A stretch of 11,722 nucleotides of DNA from positions 1-11,722 of the forward strand of contig WANG01000131.1 of the NCBI GenBank assembly GCA_015521945.1, in the 5' to 3' direction. This stretch comes from Candidatus Hydrothermarchaeota archaeon (GTDB lineage: Archaea; Hydrothermarchaeota; Hydrothermarchaeia; Hydrothermarchaeales; BMS3B). This document shows positions 1 to 5,829 of this stretch, piece by piece. The notes beneath the pieces were generated by a model. It worked only from the letters and a program-made list of their open reading frames with translations. It had not been told where the DNA came from and made no database searches. The translations under genes were made by a program, and so were the position numbers. Numbering within the stretch: position 1 is the first letter of the stretch; each line of letters starts with the position of its first letter.

Positions 1-16
1 GTTTACACCCTAACCT

Positions 17-26
17 CTTAAAATTT
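17..26 (+). promoter_or_regulatory. Putative TATA box for the TGT-like gene
   Basis: An A/T-rich run (CTTAAAATTT) stands out in GC-rich sequence. Its centre lies about 24 bases before the ATG at 44, the usual distance between an archaeal TATA box and the transcription start. This suggests a leaderless or nearly leaderless mRNA beginning at that ATG. Only position and composition support it. Confidence 0.45.
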
Positions 27-43
27 GAATGGGATGCAGAGCC

Positions 44-934
44 ATGGAGGTAATGAGGAGAGCCGAGGGTGCGGCGAGGCTGGGCAGGTGGGTGCTGGGG
101 GAGCGGCGTATACCAACGCCCTGCGTGATGAGCTGGGTGTTTCCCGGTGCTCCTGGGGGTGAGGTGCACGTTGCCCCCGCATGGGTGCGCACCTCGCGGA
201 GACCCTTGGTGGTGCACCACGGGGTGCTCAGGAGCACGAGCCTGCGCGGGGGTGGAGAGCTCGGGCTCCTGCCCCAGGCTTCGGCGAGGCTGAGCACCTT
301 CAGGGGCGTGGTTGAGAGGTGGGCGGAGGGGGTGCTCGCCCTGGGTGAGGCGCACCCCGAGAGCGGGGTGATGCTTGACGGGTGGCACTTCCCCGAGCTG
401 TGGCGGAGGGTTGCGGAGAGGTTCAGAAGCAGGTGCATGCTGGGCATAGCCCACGCGGGTGAGCTCTGCACCAAGCCCAGGCTCCTCGTCACCGCCGTAA
501 CCGGGGTCAGGGAGCTCGCCTCCACGGGTACGGTGCTCTACCTCCCGGGGGTTCCCCCGCACTTCATGCCCCTGCTGGCGCTCATGGGCGTGGACGTGTT
601 TGATGACGCCTACGCTGCAGGTGCCGCCCTCTCGGGCATCTACCTGAGCCCCGCTGGGGAGCACCACCTCAGGAGCCTCGGAGAGCTGCCCTGCAGGTGC
701 CCCGAGTGCAGGAGCGCTGGAGATGGGAGCAGGATGAGCCTCAGAGCCCTGCTGCGCCACAACATAGGTGTCGTGAGGAGCATGTTGGCCGAGGTTAGGG
801 CGGCGATGCGCCAGCGCAGGCTGTGCGAGCTCGCGGAGGCGCAGGCTAACCTTTCGGTGGAAGCCAAGGCGGCGCTCAGGGTGCTCTACCGGGAGAGGCA
901 GGACTTCCTGCAGAGGTACCATCCCGTTGCTTAG
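44..934 (+). CDS. Stand-alone TGT-like domain protein, related to the N-terminal part of archaeosine synthase (ArcS/TgtA2)
   Basis: The 296-residue product resembles the N-terminal TGT-fold domain of archaeosine synthase, the enzyme that converts preQ0 at tRNA position 15 to archaeosine. The N-terminus (MEVMRRAEGAARLG) and the TP motif near residue 25 match the family start, which is why ATG 44 is preferred over the in-frame ATG at 29. Residues 182-188 (GVDVFDD) match the TGT-fold D-x-FD segment. C217, C219, C222 and H239 form the classic C-x-C-x2-C...H zinc site. Full-length ArcS proteins continue with a core domain and a PUA domain; this one ends just after the zinc domain. A frameshift is unlikely because the downstream DNA is occupied by a convergent nuclease gene whose tail overlaps by 59 nt. 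The core and PUA domains are presumably encoded elsewhere. A divergent TgtA paralogue is the main alternative. Confidence 0.72.
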   Translation: MEVMRRAEGAARLGRWVLGERRIPTPCVMSWVFPGAPGGEVHVAPAWVRTSRRPLVVHHGVLRSTSLRGGGELGLLPQASARLSTFRGVVERWAEGVLALGEAHPESGVMLDGWHFPELWRRVAERFRSRCMLGIAHAGELCTKPRLLVTAVTGVRELASTGTVLYLPGVPPHFMPLLALMGVDVFDDAYAAGAALSGIYLSPAGEHHLRSLGELPCRCPECRSAGDGSRMSLRALLRHNIGVVRSMLAEVRAAMRQRRLCELAEAQANLSVEAKAALRVLYRERQDFLQRYHPVA

Positions 935-1394
935 CCTCAAGCTCCGCAAGCAGCTTAGGAAGCTCCAGCAGCAGGTAGGTGCGGGTGTCACCCCTGAAGC
1001 GCACCCTCACCCCGGCGCCTGCATGCTCCCGCAGGTACTCCCTTGAGAGCCGCAGGTAGCTCCTGCCCCTGCACCTGAGCTCGTGTGCCCAGGGCAGGGC
1101 TGCGTAACCTGTGATTCCATATACCATCCTGCACCTGTAGGGGGAGAACACGAGCACCCCGAGCTCGCCCTCGTGCATCCACGCTATCTTCTCAATAGCC
1201 TCCCTGGAGAGGGTTATCCCATCCCTGCTCCTGGTTGACTTGACCTCTATCCTGAGCCTGAGCCCGTCCTTCTCAGCCACCACATCCCCCTTCAGCAGCC
1301 TCGCGGAGCCGCTGAGGGGCACCCTGTGGGCGGTGTACCCGAGGGAGGTGAGCAGGTCCCTCACCCTGTACTCAAACCTCTTCCAGGTCTGCAT
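876..1394 (-). CDS. PD-(D/E)XK nuclease, Holliday junction resolvase-like
   Basis: This predicted soluble nuclease has 172 residues. E8 (KRFEYRVRDLL), D37 (KGDVVAE) and E50-x-K52 (RIEVKST) have the order and spacing of the metal-binding PD-(D/E)XK core in Hjc-type Holliday junction resolvases. The R-x-PLSGS segment before the Asp also fits these families. It is longer than typical archaeal Hjc (about 120-140 residues), with an extra C-terminal basic region and a low-complexity tail rich in Gly, Ser and Pro. ATG 1394 is chosen because a G-rich stretch precedes it and the conserved core begins directly after. A TTG at 1436 would add 14 unlikely residues. The start lies 23 nt inside the Toprim gene, so the two are probably one transcript. 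Its role is probably DNA repair or recombination. A solitary restriction-type endonuclease cannot be excluded. Confidence 0.68.
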   Translation of the reverse strand: MQTWKRFEYRVRDLLTSLGYTAHRVPLSGSARLLKGDVVAEKDGLRLRIEVKSTRSRDGITLSREAIEKIAWMHEGELGVLVFSPYRCRMVYGITGYAALPWAHELRCRGRSYLRLSREYLREHAGAGVRVRFRGDTRTYLLLELPKLLAELEAKQRDGTSAGSPASPGRAP

Positions 1395-1791
1395 CGCCCG
1401 CCCCCCGCGGGTAAACCATCGCCCTGACCCTCTCAAACCTCTTCGCCAGGTGCTCCACCTGGTGGGTGTCCAGCAGCTTGAGCAGCACGGTGTGGCGCTC
1501 CACCACCTGCACTCCCATCTGGGACAGGTGGTGCTTGATGCGCCTGCTCATGGCTCTCCCCGCACGGTCGGCGTCAAGCAGCATTATAACCCTGCGGTGG
1601 CTCCTGCTTATCTCCTCGCACATCTCGTACCAGGGCTTGTGATTTGATACCCAGATGAACTCCCCCTCAACTCCCAGCCTGCGAAGAGCAAGCTCGTCCC
1701 GCCTGCCCTCAACCAGCACCGGCGAGCTCAGCGCCTCCTCGCGCAGCTCCTCAAGAAGCTCCAGCACCCTCTCAAAGTCCAGAAACCTCAT
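1372..1791 (-). CDS. Small Toprim-domain (primase-like) protein
   Basis: The 139-residue product contains a compact Toprim fold. The hallmark Glu is E28 in PVLVEGRRDELALRRLG, and the DxD is D73/D75 in VIMLLDADRAGRAMSRRI. It resembles the small archaeal primase-like Toprim proteins (UPF0292/COG1658 type, related to RNase M5). Family members bind Mg2+ and act on nucleic-acid phosphodiesters, but the exact substrate is not known to me. No helicase or zinc domain is present, so it is not a full DnaG. ATG 1791 is preferred over GTG 1818 because GGGGTG lies 3 bases upstream and the conserved helix starts there. The 3' end overlaps the nuclease gene by 23 nt, suggesting co-translation and a shared DNA or RNA processing task. 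Confidence 0.75.
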   Translation of the reverse strand: MRFLDFERVLELLEELREEALSSPVLVEGRRDELALRRLGVEGEFIWVSNHKPWYEMCEEISRSHRRVIMLLDADRAGRAMSRRIKHHLSQMGVQVVERHTVLLKLLDTHQVEHLAKRFERVRAMVYPRGAGDADLEEV

Positions 1792-1824
1792 CAGCACCCC
1801 TTCTGCTCTGCTTCCCACTGCCGG

Positions 1825-1832
1825 AAAAATAA
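1825..1832 (-). promoter_or_regulatory. Putative leftward TATA box for the Toprim-nuclease operon
   Basis: Read on the minus strand the sequence is TTATTTTT. Transcription would start near 1802, giving a leader of about 10 nt that carries the GGGGTG ribosome-binding site before ATG 1791. It is flanked by a 6-bp inverted repeat, CCACTG (1815-1820) and CAGTGG (1842-1847). Evidence is composition and spacing only. Confidence 0.35.
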
Positions 1833-1855
1833 CGTCACCAACAGTGGCGCAAACC

Positions 1856-1863
1856 TTTAAAAG
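1856..1863 (+). promoter_or_regulatory. TATA box (TTTAAAAG) for the glycosyltransferase-deacetylase operon
   Basis: TTTAAAAG is centred about 28 bases before ATG 1888, so transcription should begin at or just before the start codon (leaderless or nearly so). A second A/T box, TTTATAT at 1878-1884, is too close to the ATG to drive this gene. An 8-bp palindrome, CCCCGGGG (1867-1874), lies between the box and the start. Confidence 0.5.
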
Positions 1864-1887
1864 AGCCCCCGGGGAGATTTATATCCG

Positions 1888-2547
1888 ATGAGGGTGGCTG
1901 CGGTAATACCCGTGTACAACGAGGGGGAGAGGATAGGGGAGGTGGTGAGGAAGAGCCTCAGGTACGTGGATGAGGTTGTGGTGGTGGACGACGGCTCCAC
2001 CGACGGAAGCGGGGAGCTTGCCAAGCGTGCGGGTGCCAGGGTTGTGACCCTTGCTAAGAACACGGGCAAGGCGAACGCCCTGAGGCAGGGGTTTGGAGCT
2101 TTGGGGGAGTGCGACGTGGTTGTCACCCTGGACGGGGACCTGCAGCACCTGCCGGAGGAGATACCAGCCCTGCTGGAGGGGATACGCAGGGGGTGCGACC
2201 TGGTTATAGGCAGCAGGTTCCTCTCGGGGGAGCTCAGGATGCCCCCCCAGAGGAGGCTCTCAAACCTGATAACCTCCGGGATAATAAGCCTGCTGGCACG
2301 CAGGAGGATAACCGACCCCCAGAGCGGCTTCAGGGCGATAAGGGCAGAGAAGCTCAGGATGCTCAGGCTGAAAGCCGAGGGCTACGCCATAGAGCACATA
2401 ATGATACTGGAGGCTGTGAAGCGGGGGCTCAGGGTGTGCGAGGTGCCCATCTCGGCGGTGTACGCCGGGGAGAGGTCCCACATAAAGCCCGTCAGGGACA
2501 CCCTGAGCGTCGCCTACTACATACTCAGGTTTGTGGTGGGAAGATGA
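1888..2547 (+). CDS. GT2-family glycosyltransferase (dolichyl-phosphate sugar synthase-like)
   Basis: The 219-residue product is a GT-A-fold family 2 glycosyltransferase. It starts with the typical nucleotide-binding strand MRVAAVIPVYNEGERIG, then has DDGSTDG (34-40), the metal-binding DGD (82-84, LDGDLQH) and the acceptor-side QSGFRA motif (145-150). This set is characteristic of dolichol-phosphate mannose/glucose synthase-like enzymes, which move a sugar from a nucleotide donor to a polyprenyl phosphate for N-glycosylation or glycolipids. There is no C-terminal membrane segment, so it is probably cytosolic or peripheral on the inner face of the membrane. The donor sugar cannot be read from the sequence. 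The stop overlaps the start of the next gene (ATGA, 2544-2547), indicating translational coupling to the deacetylase. Confidence 0.85.
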   Translation: MRVAAVIPVYNEGERIGEVVRKSLRYVDEVVVVDDGSTDGSGELAKRAGARVVTLAKNTGKANALRQGFGALGECDVVVTLDGDLQHLPEEIPALLEGIRRGCDLVIGSRFLSGELRMPPQRRLSNLITSGIISLLARRRITDPQSGFRAIRAEKLRMLRLKAEGYAIEHIMILEAVKRGLRVCEVPISAVYAGERSHIKPVRDTLSVAYYILRFVVGR

Positions 2548-3494
2548 TAGTTTACTTCCGCGAGCACGAGCTTCACACCATGCCCTCCCACCCCGAGAAC
2601 GCGGGGAGGTTTGAGAGGCTTGAGGGGCTCCTCGCTAAGGAGGAGGTGCGCTATCCAGAGCCCGCTGGGGAGGAGCAGGTCCTCAGGGTGCACACCCCCG
2701 AGCACCTCAGGAGAATAGCCAGCCTGAGCGAGGCTGAGAGGTGGGCGGATGCGGACACCTACCTGACGAGGCACACCTACCGCACCGCTCTCCTGGCTGC
2801 AGGAGGTGCCCTGCTCGCTGCTTACCTCGCCCTTGAGCACGGGCACGCCTTCGCCCTTGTGCGCCCTCCCGGGCACCACGCCACCCCGGGCAGAGCCATG
2901 GGATTCTGCCTGCTCAACAACATCGCCATAGCCTGCGCCGAGATGCTCGCCCGCGGGGTGAGGAGGATAGCAATAATAGACACCGACGTGCACCACGGCA
3001 ACGGCACCCAGGAGGTGTTCTACTCCTCCCCCGAGGTTCTCTTCGTCTCCCTGCACCAGCACCCCCTCTACCCCGGCACGGGCATGGTGGAGGAGACCGG
3101 CAGGGGGGAGGGCGAGGGGTACACCGTCAACATACCCCTGCCCCCCGGCACCGAGGACGGGGAGTACTTGGACGCGCTCTCCTTGGCGCTGAGCGTGGTG
3201 GAGCAGCACTCCCCGGAGCTGGTGCTGGTCTCGGCGGGATACGACACCGCCGTTGACGACCCCCTGGGAGGCATGATGCTGACCACCCGCTGCTACGCCG
3301 AGATAGGGAGAAGGCTCAGGAGGTTCTCCAAGGTCGCCTTCTGCCTTGAGGGCGGGTACAGCAGCAGCGCCCTGGCGGCGGGGGTTGAGGCAACCCTTGC
3401 CGGGATAAGGGGACAGAGCGAGGAGTACGAGCCACGGGGCAGAGCCAAGCTGGAGGAGGTGAGGAGGGTGCTCAGGAGGTACTGGAATGCTTAG
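2544..3494 (+). CDS. Histone deacetylase-family (arginase/deacetylase fold) Zn-dependent deacetylase
   Basis: The 316-residue product spans the complete deacetylase fold. H111/H112 (RPPGHHA) are the catalytic His pair. D148 and H150 (DTDVHHGNGTQ) and D234 (SAGYDTAVDDPLGG) are the three zinc ligands. Y272 (LEGGY) is the transition-state Tyr position. The motif pattern is that of class II HDAC/acetoin-utilisation/acetylpolyamine deacetylase proteins, which hydrolyse acetyl-amide groups. The archaeal substrate could be an acetylated polyamine, an acetylated protein such as Alba, or another acetamide. The start is ATG 2544, which overlaps the glycosyltransferase stop and gives the family N-terminus MIVYFREHELHTMPSHPE. 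A longer open frame upstream is not coding, since it lies over the glycosyltransferase gene. The tail overlaps the convergent kinase gene by 23 nt. Confidence 0.9.
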   Translation: MIVYFREHELHTMPSHPENAGRFERLEGLLAKEEVRYPEPAGEEQVLRVHTPEHLRRIASLSEAERWADADTYLTRHTYRTALLAAGGALLAAYLALEHGHAFALVRPPGHHATPGRAMGFCLLNNIAIACAEMLARGVRRIAIIDTDVHHGNGTQEVFYSSPEVLFVSLHQHPLYPGTGMVEETGRGEGEGYTVNIPLPPGTEDGEYLDALSLALSVVEQHSPELVLVSAGYDTAVDDPLGGMMLTTRCYAEIGRRLRRFSKVAFCLEGGYSSSALAAGVEATLAGIRGQSEEYEPRGRAKLEEVRRVLRRYWNA

Positions 3495-4392
3495 GCACCT
3501 TGGGTAGCTTTATCACGAAAACCGCCCCCTTCGGCTGGTTGTCCTCCACCCACACCCTGCCCCCGTGCAGCTCAACTATGCGCCTGACTATGGCGAGGCC
3601 CAGCCCCACCCCCCTGACACCCCTCTTCTCCTTCCGCTGGAACCTCTCAAACACGCTCTCCTTGTACTCGTCGGCTATGCCCTCACCGAAGTCCCTGACA
3701 CGCACCAAGTAGTGGTCGCCACAGTCATCAACCTCAATAACCACCTTTCCGCCCTCCTTGGCGTACTTTACGGCGTTGCTCAGCAGGTTGGTGAAGACGT
3801 CGTACAGCAGCCCCATGCCCCGCATGGGCAGGTTGCCCGGGGAGCGGTACTCCACCGTCATGCCAGCCTCCCGCAGCATGCCCTCGGTGTCGTGGATGGC
3901 ATCCTGAATCACGGCATCCAGGTCAATGTACTTGAACTCGGGAGCGATGCTCTCCAGCTTCGCCAGCTTGGTTGCGTCCTCAATGATCTCCAGAATCTTC
4001 CTGTTAGCCCGCTTCATGGCGAGGAGGTCGTTCCTCATGCTCTCATCCGCATCCTCAAGCAGCAGGTCAATGAAGTTGTCCACCACTCCAGCGGGGTTGA
4101 GCAGGTCATGCCTGAGCACGTCTAAAAACAGGTTCTTCATCCTGTGGGCTTCCTCAAGCTGCAGCCTCGCCCTGCGCTCCCTGATGAACACCCACCCCAG
4201 CAGGATTGAGCCGGGGATGGAGAGCAGCATGACTATGGCGTGGTGTAAATCTCCAGGGCTGAAGTGGGACTGTATGGGCCTCCCGAGGACTATGATGTCG
4301 TACCCGAAGTAGAGGAAGTTCAGAAGTATCCCTATGGACATTATTGCGATTCCAAGGGCGTAGTCACGCAGCGGAAGACCTCTAACACCCAT
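3472..4392 (-). CDS. Membrane-bound sensor histidine kinase without PAS domain
   Basis: The 306-residue product has two predicted membrane helices (about 13-31 and 51-70) joined by a short loop. A HisKA dimerisation domain follows with H95 as phospho-acceptor (LRHDLLNP), then a HATPase_c domain with N-box N206 (FTNLLSNAVKYA), G1 box D234 (DFGEGI), F-box FERF near 248-251 and G2 box GVGLGLAIV from 261. All residues needed for ATP binding and autophosphorylation appear present. No extracellular sensor domain is large enough to bind a ligand in a classical way, so sensing may be through the membrane segments. ATG 4392 is chosen because GGTGAG lies about 6 bases upstream. GTG codons at 4404 and 4401 are alternatives. 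The gene begins 5 nt after the stop of the upstream kinase, to which its N-terminus is related. No response regulator is adjacent. Confidence 0.88.
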   Translation of the reverse strand: MGVRGLPLRDYALGIAIMSIGILLNFLYFGYDIIVLGRPIQSHFSPGDLHHAIVMLLSIPGSILLGWVFIRERRARLQLEEAHRMKNLFLDVLRHDLLNPAGVVDNFIDLLLEDADESMRNDLLAMKRANRKILEIIEDATKLAKLESIAPEFKYIDLDAVIQDAIHDTEGMLREAGMTVEYRSPGNLPMRGMGLLYDVFTNLLSNAVKYAKEGGKVVIEVDDCGDHYLVRVRDFGEGIADEYKESVFERFQRKEKRGVRGVGLGLAIVRRIVELHGGRVWVEDNQPKGAVFVIKLPKVPKHSSTS

Positions 4393-4397
4393 CTCGC

Positions 4398-5729
4398 TCA
4401 CCACAGTATGGGGGGTGCAACGGGTAGAACTATCCTGAAGGTTGAGCCCTTCCCGGGCTCCGACTCCACCTCCAGCTTGCCGCCGTGAGCGTCGGTGATG
4501 CTCTTCACCACCGCCAGCCCCGTGCCAGTGCCGCCGTAGCGCCGGGTTGGGGTTGGGTCTATCTGGGTCAGGGGCTTGAATATCTCCTCAAGCTTCTCCT
4601 TGGGTATGCCTATGCCCGTGTCGCTAACGCTAAGCACCACCCAGCCGTCCCTTCTCGCGGTACTTACCCTGACGCTGCCCCCTGGGTGGTTGAACTTTAT
4701 GGCGTTGTCTATGAGGTTGAGCAGAGCGTGCTCCAGGTTCTCGGGGTCGGCAATCATCTCCCCTGTGTACCCGTGGTCCACCTCTATCTTTATTTCCTTC
4801 TCCTCTGCATCAGCCTTCTTCTTTTCAACCGCTCTGTTAACCACATCCTCTATTTTTATCCTCCTGCGCTGGAGCTTGAAGGGCATCCTCTTAGCCCTGG
4901 CAACCTGTATGAGGTCCTCAACTATGTTGTTCAGCCTGTAGAGGGCGCGGAGAGCGGACTTGAGGTTGTTTATCCTGTCCTCCTCATTCTTCTCCTCCAT
5001 GGCGATCTCTATGAAACCCTTGATGATGGTTATGGGTGTGCGCAGCTCGTGGCTGACGTTGGCTATTATGTTGCTCTTGAGCTCCTCTATCTCTTTGAGC
5101 TCCTTGTACGCATCTTCAAGCTTCTTCTGCATGTCTTTGAGCATGCTTATGTCAACAAAGGCGATTACCACACCCTCCGGCCTGTGGTTACCTGGCATCT
5201 GGGACATGGACACCTGCACAACCCTGCCGGAGCGCAGGGTCGCCTCAAGCACCGCCTGCTCGCCTCTGGGCTCTGAGCTGAGGAGCTCCTTCACCTTCTC
5301 CCCCACCTCGGGCTCCCTGAAGAGCTCCCCGACTTCGGTGGCGATGAGCTCCCTGTCCTCCAGCCCGAGGTCCTCCTTAGCCCTGCGGTTGAAGAAGTTC
5401 ACAAGGCCGCTGCTGTCGGTGGTTATCACTCCTGCGGGTACGGTGTGGAGGATGGTCTGGAGCTCGGAGAAGGTCTCCCTGAGCTTCCCCTTAGACTCCT
5501 CAACCTGGGCACGGAGGCTCCTTTCCTTTATCATGTAGTACCCTATGATTATGAAGAGGGGTGCGGATAGGAGGACTGGAAGAGTAGCAAGAGGGTCCAT
5601 GGAAAGCTCCCTGTAGATTCCGCTCTTTTCAATGCTGTATTTGTAGCTCCAGTATGCTAAGTTAAAAACAAAACCGAGGCTCATCACCAGAATCCCCGAA
5701 AGGTACTCCCTGGGCAGAAGCAGTCTCAT
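4398..5729 (-). CDS. Membrane-bound PAS-domain sensor histidine kinase
   Basis: The 443-residue product has two membrane helices (about 9-28 and 48-67), a short coiled linker, a PAS domain (about 85-195, with TVPAGVITTDSSGLVNFFN), a second coiled segment, a HisKA domain with H227 (VSHELRTP) and a HATPase_c domain. The ATPase motifs are N342 (NLIDNAIKF), D370 (DTGIGIP) and GGTGTGLAVV from 399. It should autophosphorylate on H227 in response to a cytosolic PAS signal (redox, gas or small ligand) or a membrane cue. ATG 5729 is preceded by GAGGAG 9 bases upstream. The frame stays open upstream to 6362, but that part is antisense to the ADH synthase gene and is not believed. It forms an operon with the PAS-less kinase and is divergent from the aromatic-pathway operon. 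Confidence 0.92.
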   Translation of the reverse strand: MRLLLPREYLSGILVMSLGFVFNLAYWSYKYSIEKSGIYRELSMDPLATLPVLLSAPLFIIIGYYMIKERSLRAQVEESKGKLRETFSELQTILHTVPAGVITTDSSGLVNFFNRRAKEDLGLEDRELIATEVGELFREPEVGEKVKELLSSEPRGEQAVLEATLRSGRVVQVSMSQMPGNHRPEGVVIAFVDISMLKDMQKKLEDAYKELKEIEELKSNIIANVSHELRTPITIIKGFIEIAMEEKNEEDRINNLKSALRALYRLNNIVEDLIQVARAKRMPFKLQRRRIKIEDVVNRAVEKKKADAEEKEIKIEVDHGYTGEMIADPENLEHALLNLIDNAIKFNHPGGSVRVSTARRDGWVVLSVSDTGIGIPKEKLEEIFKPLTQIDPTPTRRYGGTGTGLAVVKSITDAHGGKLEVESEPGKGSTFRIVLPVAPPILW

Positions 5730-5757
5730 GCTTTTATACTCCTCTTCCAGCACATAA

Positions 5758-5786
5758 AAAGCTTTCACCCGGGCAGGGAAAGCTTT
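5758..5786. promoter_or_regulatory. Twin AAAGCTTT elements (9-bp inverted repeat), putative operator in a divergent promoter
   Basis: AAAGCTTTC at 5758-5766 and GAAAGCTTT at 5778-5786 form a perfect 9-bp inverted repeat. The AAAGCTTT core is itself palindromic, so the cores are also direct repeats exactly 21 bp apart, two helical turns. The right copy overlaps the TATA box of the rightward operon. The left copy lies in the presumed leader or promoter of the leftward kinase operon. Placement and helical phasing suggest a binding site for a dimeric regulator. No regulator gene is in the window. Confidence 0.5.
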
Positions 5787-5791
5787 ATATA
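5784..5791. promoter_or_regulatory. Strong TATA box TTTATATA, possibly used in both directions
   Basis: TTTATATA matches the archaeal box A consensus. Rightward it predicts a transcript start near 5813, leaving a short leader with GGTGAT (5820-5825) before ATG 5830. On the minus strand it reads TATATAAA, and a leftward start near 5762 would give a leader of about 30 nt containing GAGGAG before the kinase ATG 5729. Which direction or directions it serves is inferred from spacing alone. Confidence 0.6.
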
Positions 5792-5829
5792 CCCCGTGTG
5801 CCATGCTACCATTTAGCACGGTGATGGGA

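Noticed and set aside
935..1700. Lost C-terminal part of archaeosine synthase by frameshift
   Set aside because: No plus-strand frame after 934 resembles the core or PUA domain. The region is filled by the minus-strand nuclease and Toprim genes with intact motifs.
2109..2543. Upstream extension of the deacetylase frame
   Set aside because: It lies over the glycosyltransferase gene in another frame and has unusual composition. The family N-terminus begins at ATG 2544.
2517..3209. Long minus-strand open frame opposite the deacetylase
   Set aside because: Gly-, Val- and His-rich composition typical of the antisense of a GC-rich gene, with no recognisable domain.
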